DNA of 64,000 nucleotides, taken from positions 385,277 to 449,276 of the forward strand of contig QAOA01006077.1 of assembly GCA_003255065.1 (NCBI GenBank), written 5' to 3'. The notes beneath the pieces are model-generated. The model was not told the DNA's origin. It was given only the letters and a program-made list of their open reading frames with translations, and did no database searches. Made by a program: the position numbers and the translations under genes. Of the stretch, positions 24,160 to 34,694 are shown piece after piece. How positions within the stretch are numbered: position 1 is the stretch's first letter; each line of letters starts with the position of its first letter. The DNA comes from Cercis canadensis. Lineage: Eukaryota; Streptophyta; Magnoliopsida; Fabales; Fabaceae.

Positions 24160-27147
24160 ATGGATGTTGTTGGGTCAGTGGCAAGCATCATAAGCTGCTT
24201 GTGTGCAAGCAATCCTGCGCAAGAATCACTTGCACAGCAGTGTAAACATGTAAGGAAACCAAGAAGGAATCTCAATAAGCTGAAATCATTAATGGAACAG
24301 TTAGATGCCCGGAGAGTTGATGTGAACATTAAACTAGATCAAATGTGGGTGGAGAAAGGGATGGAGCCAAAGGAAGAGGTAAAATTGTGGATGAAAAGTG
24401 TTGATGGAGTTAAAACTGAAGTGAGTAACCTCACAAATGATACTGAAAGTGAAAGAGGAAACTCATGTGGCTGTTCCTTCAATTTCTTTTGTTCACGGGT
24501 AAAGTTAGGAGGCGCTATTGATGAAAAGATTGGTGAGGTTAGAGTGCTTCTTGAGAAGGGCCAATTCTTAGATGATTCATTGGCTGAAACCTTGCCTAGG
24601 ATAGGGTATACTCTTCCCGCAACTCCACTAATGGAGTGTGCAACAACTATGCAAAGTTTAGCTACGATTTGGGAGTGCTTATCAGATGATAGAGTGAAAA
24701 GAATTGGTGTTTATGGGATGGGAGGAGTTGGGAAAACAACAATTGTGACAGAAATTAACAACCGTCTTCTAAAAGAGAGAGACTTTAATCTTGTCATATG
24801 GGTTACTGCACCAAAGGAGTTAAACCTTGCAAAACTACAGAAGGGTATTGCAGAGAAGGTGGATTTAGATCTTTCAAGATGTGAGGATGATGTTACTAGA
24901 GCAGCCAAGATATTTGAGGCTCTAAATAGGAGGAGGAGATTTACACTGATTTTAGATGATTTATGGGAGCCATTCTCTCTTGAAAGAGTTGGAATACCAA
25001 TACCAACAGCAGAGAATGGTTGCAAGATTGTGATAACTACTCGATTATTGAGTGTTTGTCGAGGCATGGAGACAGACCAGGACATAGAAATAAAGGTTCT
25101 CTCAGAGAATGAAGCATGGGATCTTTTAAGGGACAAAGTTGGGCAGCAAGTGTTGAATTCTCCAGAAGTACAAGTGATTGCAAAGGATGTGACTAGAGAA
25201 TGTGGTGGTTTGCCTCTTGCTATTATAACAGTTGGACGAGCCTTGAGAAATGCAACTGACGTTTCAGAGTGGGAATGTGCATTGGCAGAGTTAAGAATCT
25301 CAACAGCAAACATTGAAAGGATGGAAGAAGCAGTATTTTCCCATTTGAGATTTAGCTTTGCCAAGTTAAAGGATGACATAAGCAGGTCTTGCTTCCTCTT
25401 TTGTGCTTTATACCCTGAAAGTCATCAAATTGATACTGAGGAGTTGATAGAGTATTGGGTGTGGGAGGGTTTATTGGGCAATGTTGGGAGGATACCAGTA
25501 ATCAAGAGGAGGGGGAAAATCATATTGAATGAACTAAAATATGCATGCTTGTTAGAAACTCTAACTCAAAATGGGTTGGAGTTTGTCAGAATGCACGATT
25601 TGATTAGAGATATGGCCATTACAATCATGAGAACGAACCCTCACTGCATTATTGGAGCTGGAATTAGAATGACAAAACATCAATGGGTTGAGGAATGGAC
25701 AGAAGATGTCCAAAGGGTATCCTTAATGAGAAATGACTTGAAGTGTATTCCCTTCAACTTTAACCCAACGTGTCCTAGACTTACTTCCTTGTTATTGCAA
25801 TTCAACTCATTTTCTGAGAATATATCCCATGATTTCTTTGACAATATGCAACTTCTAAAGGTTCTTGACCTCTCCTACACGGGGATTGATTGCCTTCCTA
25901 GGTCACTCTCTAATTTGGAGAATCTATGTGCCTTGTTATTGACTAGTTGTTGGAATTTAACAGCAGTCCCCTCTTTGGAAAAATTAAAGAAGTTGATGGT
26001 TTTGGATCTCTCTTGTTCTCCAAGAATGAAGGAACTCCCAGATGGAATGGAAAATTTAGGCAATTTGAGACGCCTGAATCTCTCCAAGACAGGAATTGAA
26101 ATCTTACCATTTGGATTAATATCCAAATTCACCTATTTGGAAGATTTGTTGATAGGTGGATGTGGAATCTTGTGGGGATCAATGACAGTTAAAGCAATCA
26201 GTGGAGGAGCTACTATTGAAGAAGTCATATCATCAAGTTTATCTTCTCTTGAAATAGACTTGTGGAATGTAGATGTCTATGATCAATATGCCAAATCTGG
26301 TCAATGGAATCACCTAAATAAGTTCAAGATCACGGTTGGACAGCCCCAAGCAGAATTCTTTGATGAAAGAAGTCTAGCCTTTAGTGGAAGATTTCTTCTA
26401 AGAGGAAATCCTGTTTCTCTGCCACCAAACATTTTGGAGCTGCATCTAGATGACTGTGCTGATATTAAACGTCTGAGCATGTGCTTATTGAATATGACAC
26501 AGTTGAAATCATGTAAAATCAGGTGGTGTGATGACATGGAATGCATCATTGGCTCGGAGCTTGAGGAGAACAATTTATCCATGCTAGAGAGTATGGAACT
26601 CTTGATTTTAGGAAACTTGAAGATGATATGTAGTAATGTGGTGAGACCATGTACTTTGATGAGCCTGAAAACTATCAATGTGGAATATTGTCCCAAGCTA
26701 AAGACTCTATTCTCAGGGCAGCTTTTGCTTGAACTTAAAAATCTTGAAGAAATTAGTGCCCGCGGGTGTACTAATATGGAGGACATAATGAAAGGAGAAG
26801 AGGAAAATACTGTTGGAGCAGATGAACATGCTGCTACAATTGAATTTCCAAAGTTAAAAAGGCTGAGGTTGAAATATATGTCCAACTTGAGGAGTATATA
26901 CAATGGAACCATTGTCTGCTATTCTTTAAGTTGCATTGAAGTAGTATCCTGTGATGCTTTAAAGAGGCTGCCCCTTGCTCTATGTACAATTGGCACTCAG
27001 CAGCAACTATCAGCCCCAACTGCTCTTGAGGAAATCAAAGGAACAAGAAACTGGTGGGACTCACTGGAGTGGGATCAGCCTGATACTAAATATATCCTGC
27101 GACCTTTCTTTGTAGAAACTGGATTATTAGATGCATCCAGATCATAA
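24160..27147 (+). CDS. CC-NBS-LRR disease resistance protein, NLR1
   Basis: Single-exon coding region of 995 aa, starting at the ATG of ACCATGGATG (MDVVGSVASI). The frame opens upstream only at a GTG. It is an intracellular immune receptor of the RPS2/RPS5/At4g27190-like class. Domains: coiled-coil-type N-terminus (about 1-150) with SCLC near residue 14; NB-ARC with P-loop GMGGVGKTT at 186-195, kinase-2 LILDDLWEP, RNBS-B KIVITTRLLSVC, GLPL motif CGGLPLAI, RNBS-D CFLFCALYPE and MHD at 478-480; then leucine-rich repeats to the end (VLDLSYTGI, VLDLSCSPR, RRLNLS). All key residues are intact, so it is likely functional. It is the most divergent of the five genes, with its own C-terminus (GLLDASRS). 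A possible GTAAGC donor just after the stop (27162) may start a 3' UTR intron. Confidence 0.93.
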   Translation: MDVVGSVASIISCLCASNPAQESLAQQCKHVRKPRRNLNKLKSLMEQLDARRVDVNIKLDQMWVEKGMEPKEEVKLWMKSVDGVKTEVSNLTNDTESERGNSCGCSFNFFCSRVKLGGAIDEKIGEVRVLLEKGQFLDDSLAETLPRIGYTLPATPLMECATTMQSLATIWECLSDDRVKRIGVYGMGGVGKTTIVTEINNRLLKERDFNLVIWVTAPKELNLAKLQKGIAEKVDLDLSRCEDDVTRAAKIFEALNRRRRFTLILDDLWEPFSLERVGIPIPTAENGCKIVITTRLLSVCRGMETDQDIEIKVLSENEAWDLLRDKVGQQVLNSPEVQVIAKDVTRECGGLPLAIITVGRALRNATDVSEWECALAELRISTANIERMEEAVFSHLRFSFAKLKDDISRSCFLFCALYPESHQIDTEELIEYWVWEGLLGNVGRIPVIKRRGKIILNELKYACLLETLTQNGLEFVRMHDLIRDMAITIMRTNPHCIIGAGIRMTKHQWVEEWTEDVQRVSLMRNDLKCIPFNFNPTCPRLTSLLLQFNSFSENISHDFFDNMQLLKVLDLSYTGIDCLPRSLSNLENLCALLLTSCWNLTAVPSLEKLKKLMVLDLSCSPRMKELPDGMENLGNLRRLNLSKTGIEILPFGLISKFTYLEDLLIGGCGILWGSMTVKAISGGATIEEVISSSLSSLEIDLWNVDVYDQYAKSGQWNHLNKFKITVGQPQAEFFDERSLAFSGRFLLRGNPVSLPPNILELHLDDCADIKRLSMCLLNMTQLKSCKIRWCDDMECIIGSELEENNLSMLESMELLILGNLKMICSNVVRPCTLMSLKTINVEYCPKLKTLFSGQLLLELKNLEEISARGCTNMEDIMKGEEENTVGADEHAATIEFPKLKRLRLKYMSNLRSIYNGTIVCYSLSCIEVVSCDALKRLPLALCTIGTQQQLSAPTALEEIKGTRNWWDSLEWDQPDTKYILRPFFVETGLLDASRS

Positions 27148-28556
27148 TGGAAGTAGCAGGTAAGCATGACTGATAGATATCTTCAAAACTAAACATATGA
27201 AATTGTTTCTGTTCAAGAATCAGGAAAGCAATGTGAAAGCTGTGTTTGTTGTAGGAGCTTATCTGGAATGCAATGCCAAAACCCATTTCATATTGCTAAT
27301 GCCTAATGCAGTGAAGCAATATATCCAAGAGCTAGCAGTAGTGTTGGTACAGAGTTCAAGTTGTTAAGACTTGCATCCCAAGCAATGGCATCCTCTGCAA
27401 ATGGACTGCAAATGTCTTGGAATTTTACTACTTTTACTTTTTCCCAATAAGCTATATATGTATAAACTTTTCCCCATTATTTTAGGGATCTATCAGATTA
27501 ACATTTCGTTTTTGGATCGAAATATTACCATTTAATTTTGCATTTACATTCACCATTTTGGAAGCATTGTGGATGAGGATGAGTGATTCTTTCGTTTGCT
27601 GGGATTCATAGTTGAATGCAATGACTGGCGAAGCACGTAGGAAGCAGTATTCTTCTCATGTTTTCTCTAGCATGAATGTAGAAGCCATCATTGTGCCAAT
27701 GAGCACTTTTCTCATATCACAGTTTGCTTTGGCCTTGACCACTCAGTGAGCAAAATTTGAAGCTGGTTGTACCAAAGTATAAAGCAGAACAGAAGTCAAT
27801 ATGCAAAAATTAAAGTTTAACAAAACTAATGTAGTGATGCCTAAGCATATTGATGAGCAAACAATTCATGCCAGATAATTTAAAAGCAGGAAAAATCACC
27901 ACCCATTCCCATTAATGACATTTTTCCAGGTCCTGTGATTGGTGCTTAATTTCCGTTAAGATGTGGAAATTAGCTGTCTATGGTAGTGTTGATTAATGAA
28001 CTGGCCCCCTGGTTTAGTCCATCACATAATCACAGTGATTGAAATTTTGTCCAAGTAGTATCCACCGAAATTCATGAATTTTCAATATTCAGCCTTTGGG
28101 TTAGGGTCCTTGATCTAGAGGTAAATTGCACATGGCCTAGAATTGAAGAAATTTCATGCAATTTATCTCAATAAAAAATAAGGAAAAATTATCCTCAAGT
28201 TCTAAAATTTGAAAGAAAAGACACATAGGCATGTTAGGTATTTTATTTCTAGTTAAGTGCTTGTCATAATTTAAGAAATGATCAAAATACTTATCGACAT
28301 CATGTAATTATTCTGTTTATATTTGAACATGATAACCACATACAAAAAAAATCGTATTTCAACATAATAATCACATATATAAATAAATAAATTACATAGA
28401 GTCTAAGGGTATTTTAGTCAATTTTTTGGTGTGTCTAGTACCTTATTGGAAATAAGATGCTTGTTGCACCTAATTGTCTTTTCTTTCAAGTTGAATAATT
28501 TCCTCAAATAGTAATGTTTTGTATAAACAGCATTAATTAAACTGTAACAATCTGAA
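27148..28556. other. Intergenic DNA NLR1-NLR2
   Basis: 3' UTR of NLR1, then spacer. A short QOR intron remnant lies at 28030-28095 (listed separately). 28190-28500 is AT-rich without features. Confidence 0.5.
28030..28095 (+). pseudogene. Possible QOR intron-3 remnant
   Basis: GTGATTGAAATTTTG then TCCAAGTAGTATCCACC and ATTCATGAATTTTCAATATT line up with the end of QOR-B intron 3 (about 10970-11036), where the same words occur in the same order and spacing. No exon sequence is recognisable, so this is weak support for an old QOR copy here. Confidence 0.4.
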
Positions 28557-28698
28557 GTAACGCGTAATCAATATATATAATTCCAGACGGTATTCGAATT
28601 TCAAAGTTCCTCATGACATGACTTCCTAAAATTCCACTTAACAGCAATACAGCATATGGAAGCTGATATGAAGTAACGCGTAAGACTAATAGTCAATG
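28557..28698 (+). promoter_or_regulatory. NLR2 upstream module, two CGCG-box copies
   Basis: GTAACGCGTAA at 28557 and again at 28673, the second followed by GACTAATAGTCAATGG. Same module as upstream of NLR4 and NLR5. The leader exon of NLR2 ends at 28857 (CATATCAG, then GTGAGC). Confidence 0.6.
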
Positions 28699-28857
28699 GC
28701 TAAAGTCCGTAACATTGATATATGACTTCTAATTTTGTGGAGAGATTAGAATTAATTACAACTACTCATCACGAATCGACGGGATATGATCAGTGATTGA
28801 AATGTTGCACTTACAGTTGGTTTCTTAATCAGTCCCTTCAAGCTTTCAACATATCAG

Positions 28858-29006
28858 GTGAGCTTCACATAAATAGTGATTCAATTGCCATTCCCAATCA
28901 TTTTTTGTCTAATTTTTCTTTCCTTTTTGCTCTGAATCAGTTATTACTTTATTTATTTTTCTCTTCTTGAACATGTCTTTCATTGAAATCTTTCTGCTTA
29001 ATTCAG
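28858..29006 (+). other. Leader intron of NLR2
   Basis: GTGAGCTTCACATAA donor at 28858 and a TTAATTCAG acceptor ending at 29006. The donor aligns with leader-intron donors of the other NLR genes and of the pseudogene at 18226. The acceptor is the best nearby candidate and not proven; the mRNA may continue to a further intron before the ATG. Confidence 0.45.
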
Positions 29007-29477
29007 GATCAAGCAGTTGGAGGCAAAGAGTGACGCTTCAGTTACAGTTAGTAGCACTCCATAACTTCTGTTTCAAACTGTAGAAATCGTATGTTCATTC
29101 AGTTTTCTATTATATACTGGTAGATACAAGTAGAGAAATTAAGAAATCATTATGTGTTTACTTAATACTAGTTCCAGCACCGTGCATTGCAAGGAGAGAT
29201 ATTAAGAACAGAGAAAGCTGTCTTTAAGAGAGGAAAAAAAAAAAAAAAAAAACAGCATGACAGGGTAGTTACTCGTGAAAAGTGAGAAAAAAAATAGTCA
29301 AAATAAGAGAGGTAAATGAGCGAGTAGCATTCTCTTTAATAGCTTTACTCTCAACAAAAGTGCCCTCTATTAGTTGTATTTAGGGATAACTTGCATTTGA
29401 AATATTTTTAGTGTTATTGTGGAGTGGTGTTTGAGTCAGTTTGCGCCCACTTAGGCTAATAATAATTTATGTTTGAA

Positions 29478-32400
29478 ATGGCCATTAATACTTTGGCGGC
29501 GATTACGGGTGTTATGAGCTGCTTGTGTACACAAAACTATTTGCATGAATCACTTGCTCAACAATTTAGACACCTTAGAAGGCCAAAGAAGAACTTGAAC
29601 AAGCTCAAATCATTGATGGAGGAGCTTGATGCCCGGAAAGAAGATGTGAGCAGCCAACTAAAGCAAATGTGGCTTCAGAAAGGGATGAAGCCAAAGATAG
29701 CAGTGGAGTTATGGCTGAAAAATGCTGAAAAGCTTACAAGTGAAGTGAGTAGACTCGTAAGGAAAATTGAAGAAGGAAATGGAAGTGCAGGTGGTTTCTT
29801 CCCACGTTACATTTGTTCGAGAATCAAGTTGGGAGAAAATATTGAGAAAAGAATCTTAGAGGTGATCCAGATTATTGAGAAGGGTCAATTTTCAGATGAT
29901 TCAATGGTTGAAACTTCTCCTAAGAAAGGTTACACTCTTCCTACAACAAGGTTGATGCAACATGGAACAACCATGGAAAGTTTAATTTTTACTTGGGAGT
30001 TGTTATTGAATGATAGGGTGAGAAAAATTGGTGTCTGTGGGATGGGTGGAGTAGGGAAAACGACAATCATGCGTGAAATTAACAACCGTCTATTAAAAGA
30101 GAATAGACATTTTGATTGTGTTATATGGGTTACTGTTTCAAAGGAAGTAAGCCCTGAGAAATTGCAGAAGGCTATTGGAGAGAAGGTTGATGTTGATCTT
30201 TCAAAATTTCAGGATGAGACTACAAGATCTGCAGCACTGTTTGAAGCTTTAGAAAGAAGGAAGAGATTTGTGTTGATTCTTGATGATCTATGGGAACCAT
30301 TCTCTTTTGAAAGAGTTGGAATACCTATACCAACATTAGAGAATGGTTGCAAGTTAGTGATTACTACTCGAAAGTTGAGTGTTTGTCGCGGCATGGAGAC
30401 AGATCAAGATGTACAAGTGAAGGTTCTTTCAGAGAATGAAGCATGGGATCTCTTCAGGGACAAAGTTGGAGACAAAGTATTGGCTTTGCCAGAAATTCAA
30501 CAGATTGCTAAAGATGTGGCCATGGAATGTATGGGCTTGCCTCTTGGTATTGTCACAGTGGGAAGGGCTTTGAGAAATGCAACTGATGTTTCTGAATGGG
30601 AGATTGCATTGGTAGGACTAAGAGCCTCATCAATCAACATTGAACAAATGGAAGAAGCAGTTTTTTCACGTCTAAAATTTAGCTTCACAAAATTGAAGGA
30701 TGACACAATGAGATCTTGCTTTCTTTTCTGTGCTCTATACCCTGAAGGTCATCTGATTGATGCAAATGAATTGATAGAATATTGGATGTGGGAAGGTCTA
30801 TTGGGTAGAGTGGGTAGGACATCAGCAAGCAAACAGAAGGGAAAACTCATACTGAATGAGCTGAGATATGCATGCTTGTTGGAAAGTGCAACAGAAAATG
30901 GGATGGAGTGTGTCAAAATGCATGATTTAATAAGAGATATGGCCATCACAATCATGACGACAGATACTCGTTGGCGCTGCATTGTCAAAGCAGGCATTGG
31001 ATTGACAAAATCTCCACACATTGATGAATGGGAAGAAGATGTTCAGAGGGTGTCATTGATGAGGAATGACTTGAAAAATGTTTGTGTTGGTAATCCACCA
31101 TCATGTCCAGGAGTCACTTCCTTGTTACTGCAATACAATTATTTTGCAGAGAACATACCATATGATTTCTTTGACTTCACGCAAGGTCTAATGGTTCTTG
31201 ATCTCTCTTACACTGGGATAACTCTCTTACCTGGATCAGTCTCTAACTTGGAAAACCTACGCGCCTTGTTATTGAGCAACTGTTGGAATCTAAGAACACT
31301 CCCTTCTTTAGCAAAGCTCATCAAGTTAATGGCTTTGGATCTTTCATTTTCGCGAAACATAAGAGGACTTCCACATGGAATGGAACATTTAGGAAATCTA
31401 AGACGGTTAAACATCTCCAGTACCATGATTCAAATCTTGCCATCAGGGTTGCTATCAGCATTGATCCTTTTGGAAGAGTTGTTGGCATGTAATGCTCTTG
31501 ATTTTCAGGTACCATTGCCATCAACCAATGTTGAAGTGGGGATTGAGGAAGTCATATCAGCCTCAAGTTTATCTTCTCTTGAATTGGACTTCTGGAGTTT
31601 TGAACTCTATGATATGTATACCAAATCTGGCCACTGGGTTCAGCTAGATAAGTTCAAGTTCAATGTTGGACCTGGAGACCTCCAATTAGGAGTCTCTGAG
31701 CAAAGGAGCATAGCATTTCTTGGAATATCCATTACGCCAGAATGTCCCATAATAATCCCAGCAAATACTATTGAGCTAAAGTTTTGTGAATGCCGTGACA
31801 TTACACAGCTTACTACTTGCCTGTTGAATGCAGAGAAGCTTAAGAAATGTACAATAGTGTGCTGTTACAGTGTAGAAAGCATTGTTGACCCGGCACACAA
31901 TGATTTATCGATGCTGGAGACAATGGTACTGAGCTTTTTGATAAATTTAGAGATAATATGCGGGGAATTGGTGACAACATCTACTCTTATGAGCTTGAAG
32001 ATCATCAAAGTGGAGTACTGTCCAAATTTGAAGTATCTTTTCTCAGGGCACCTCTTGCTCCAACTTTTAAATCTTGAAGAAATTAGAGTCAGCCACTGTT
32101 CCAGCATGAAGGACTTGATGAGATGGGAAGCAGGAGTGGATATTCATGCTGCTAAAATCCTCTTGCCAAAATTGCAAAAGTTGAGGTTGGAATTCATGCC
32201 TAAATTGAAGGAAATATACAGGGGATTCATCAGTTTTGGTTCTCTACTCTCTGTTGAAGTTATTTCTTGTGATGCACTCAAGAGGCTACCCTTTGATCTT
32301 GATGATGCAGTTGGCATTCACCAGCAAGTGTTGGCAACACCAGCTTTGGAAATCAAAGGAACCAAATATTGGTGGGAATCGCTGGAGTGGGATGAAGTTT

Positions 32401-32495
32401 CTGCTAAGCAATCAATGCAATCTTTTTTTGTAGAACTGCCAATGGTTTCAGACCATGTTGGCAGTAGCAGCCAAGCAGGTGCAGACGATACATAA
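29478..32495 (+). CDS. CC-NBS-LRR disease resistance protein, NLR2
   Basis: Uninterrupted coding region. I choose the ATG at 29478 (MAINTLAAITG, 1005 aa) because the paralogues begin at the same place; an in-frame ATG three codons upstream (29469) is possible. Motifs: SCLC near the N-terminus, P-loop GMGGVGKTT from residue 188, kinase-2 LILDDLWEP, RNBS-B KLVITTRKLSVC, CMGLPLGI, CFLFCALYPE and VKMHD at about 479-483. LRRs fill the rest. The end reads SSSQAGADDT. The paralogous NLR4 and NLR5 have a splice donor exactly at that SSSQ-A/S-G position, and CAGGTGCAGA here is donor-like, but I see no downstream coding exon. A copy of its 3' end lies at 37.6-38.2 kb, beyond PUR3. Predicted intracellular pathogen-sensing receptor, intact. 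Confidence 0.92.
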   Translation: MAINTLAAITGVMSCLCTQNYLHESLAQQFRHLRRPKKNLNKLKSLMEELDARKEDVSSQLKQMWLQKGMKPKIAVELWLKNAEKLTSEVSRLVRKIEEGNGSAGGFFPRYICSRIKLGENIEKRILEVIQIIEKGQFSDDSMVETSPKKGYTLPTTRLMQHGTTMESLIFTWELLLNDRVRKIGVCGMGGVGKTTIMREINNRLLKENRHFDCVIWVTVSKEVSPEKLQKAIGEKVDVDLSKFQDETTRSAALFEALERRKRFVLILDDLWEPFSFERVGIPIPTLENGCKLVITTRKLSVCRGMETDQDVQVKVLSENEAWDLFRDKVGDKVLALPEIQQIAKDVAMECMGLPLGIVTVGRALRNATDVSEWEIALVGLRASSINIEQMEEAVFSRLKFSFTKLKDDTMRSCFLFCALYPEGHLIDANELIEYWMWEGLLGRVGRTSASKQKGKLILNELRYACLLESATENGMECVKMHDLIRDMAITIMTTDTRWRCIVKAGIGLTKSPHIDEWEEDVQRVSLMRNDLKNVCVGNPPSCPGVTSLLLQYNYFAENIPYDFFDFTQGLMVLDLSYTGITLLPGSVSNLENLRALLLSNCWNLRTLPSLAKLIKLMALDLSFSRNIRGLPHGMEHLGNLRRLNISSTMIQILPSGLLSALILLEELLACNALDFQVPLPSTNVEVGIEEVISASSLSSLELDFWSFELYDMYTKSGHWVQLDKFKFNVGPGDLQLGVSEQRSIAFLGISITPECPIIIPANTIELKFCECRDITQLTTCLLNAEKLKKCTIVCCYSVESIVDPAHNDLSMLETMVLSFLINLEIICGELVTTSTLMSLKIIKVEYCPNLKYLFSGHLLLQLLNLEEIRVSHCSSMKDLMRWEAGVDIHAAKILLPKLQKLRLEFMPKLKEIYRGFISFGSLLSVEVISCDALKRLPFDLDDAVGIHQQVLATPALEIKGTKYWWESLEWDEVSAKQSMQSFFVELPMVSDHVGSSSQAGADDT

Positions 32496-32890
32496 GATTC
32501 ATTGCCAATCATTTTAATTCTTTCTCTTAGGAGGTTCTTTTCAGTATTCTATTAGTAATTTGTTCATTGATTGATTGTAATGTGCGTGTATACCTTTTCT
32601 TTGTTATCATTTTTCTTTAGAACTTCACTTCTCATGTCTACATTCGGAGTGTGAGAATGGTTCCCCATATAACAATATATACTATGTACGTTGCTCCTAC
32701 AACAAAGTTCTAGTATTACTGTATTAGCTTCCTTTTTTGTTTTTGGACTTGAGTGATTGGATAGTTGAATTTCATATCAGCTTTTAAAGAAGAAATGATA
32801 GAAATGCAATAAGTTAATTCCTCTATCATGAGATTTTGGTCAAATAAGATATTTGATCTCCATTTCATAAACTATTGTCACGGTTGCAAT
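32286..32890 (+). repeat. Direct repeat unit 1 (NLR2 3' end and downstream)
   Basis: This stretch of about 600 bp (last 70 codons of NLR2, 3' UTR and flank) is found again at 37640-38240 in the same orientation with only scattered differences. The two copies bracket PUR3. Confidence 0.88.
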
Positions 32891-33678
32891 CAGGGCGAAT
32901 TTAAAAATCTTATGTAATAGGACAACATATATACACGCATAAAAAATTAAATTTTTTTTATTATTTTAGATAAATTTTTTTTCTAAATAATGCATAATAT
33001 GAGTTAGTTTACTAAATAAAAAGCCTTATCTATTTATACTAACTCTTCTCATTAATGAATCCTAAAAATTATTTTAAATTGACAATAAAAATTGAGCTTC
33101 GAAAGCTTTTCATATCTTTCCTCTATAATATCTATAAAAAAATATATGTATATATCAGAAAATTTAAAAGAAGTATAAAATTCATGTAATATTTAAATTT
33201 AGTTATAATTTTGGCTTTTTTATTTTGTCCGAATCGATAATTTAATCTCTTTATTTTAATTTTGAATAATTTAATCCTCTTATTTATTAAAATATAATAA
33301 TTTTATCTTTCATCCTAATTATTTTTTAGTTGTGGTATTAAAAAATATTTTTTACATTTAATTGTTAATTTTTCAGTCAATTAAATTAAATCTATTTAAA
33401 ATTACAATTAAATGAAAAGAAGGAAAAAAAACGTTAGTGCAACTGTGCAACAGATAGAGAAAGAGAACGGAGCGTGCGGGAGACGGTGAACGATAGAGAG
33501 AAAGAAGCTAGGGTAGAGTGGAAGGGTATCAAGAAAAGATGGAGACAGAGCTGAGCAAGAGGAATAGAAATAGAGACTAAGCAGGGAGAAAGGAAGCAGA
33601 TCGAAGAAGAGAAATCGAAATTTTAAATTTCGGGCGGGTATGCGTTTTATAATCAATACAAGTATAAAATGTAGGTAC

Positions 33679-33716
<38 letters not shown>

Positions 33717-34694
33717 AATAGAATGAATAATATTAAAATTTTTAAGTATTAAAAAATATTAATTATTAATTATTAACAAATAAATAACAACTAACAATTA
33801 TATAAAATCTAATTATAAAAAATATAGATGTTTAATAAATACATCAATTTATAAATTTAATTTTTATTTAATCTATATAAATAGATCTTAAAAGTTAAAA
33901 GAGTCTAATTTAATTAATAAAAATAGTATAACAAACATTAAAAATAAATAAAAAGAAGACAATTTATTAGGTTCTAAAAATCTATCAGTCTAGCAGATAA
34001 TCTAATCTTTGAGTGCAAATAATAATAACATCATCATAAATAAAATTATGATTTAACATATAGTCCCATAAATAAATAAAAATAACATTTACGTTCAGTT
34101 TTATAGCAGATAGTCTAATCTTTGGGTGCAAATCTTTGAGTGCAAAATAAAAAAAAAAAAACTATCTGTTAGTTTAGTCTAATCTCTGTCTCCCGCCGTC
34201 CTCTCTCTCTGTCTCTCGCCCTTCTCTCTCTCTCTGTAGCCTACCTCCTCTCCGGCGCCTCCCTACCCAAACCAGCCAAAAAAAAATAAAAATTAGAAGG
34301 TACGAGTTTCCTGGAGGGGGACGCGTTTCGCGTTTCGGATCCGTCTCCGAAACGGGTACGTCCTCCATTTTGCCGTTTCGGTGCTACACACCAATCCTCT
34401 GTCTCCTTTATGAATCTGTGCTGAGTAAAAGAAAAAAAAAAATATCTGTCCGACGTATGCTTTTATTTCTTGCCCGAGTGGTATCTGAGGAAAAGCTTGG
34501 AGCTATGTCGTTGGTGGGGGCAACTTTGTTAAATGATATATATAACTACTGAAAATTATTTCATGTTGTGGGGGCAAGTTCTTGTACATAGATCCGTCAC
34601 TGATTGTCCCTGATAGGGAATTAAGAGCCTATACCACCTCAATATTCGTAAATTGTTTCCCTTTTTAAGCTGCTTGATACGCTTGAAGATTTCT
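32891..34694. other. Intergenic DNA NLR2-PUR3
   Basis: Very AT-rich, with a purine-rich patch at 33415-33620. A phrase near AGCAGATARTCTAATCTTTG is repeated at 33993 and 34105. A CT-rich, GC-richer tract at 34180-34290 looks like a plant 5' UTR or promoter and may belong to PUR3. No other gene seen. Confidence 0.5.
33681..33714. repeat. (AT)n microsatellite
   Basis: AT dinucleotide run of 17 units. Confidence 0.9.

Noticed and set aside
24711..25379. 222-aa open frame antisense to the NLR1 NB-ARC
   Set aside because: Mirror of the conserved coding strand; similar antisense frames occur over the other NLR genes for the same reason.
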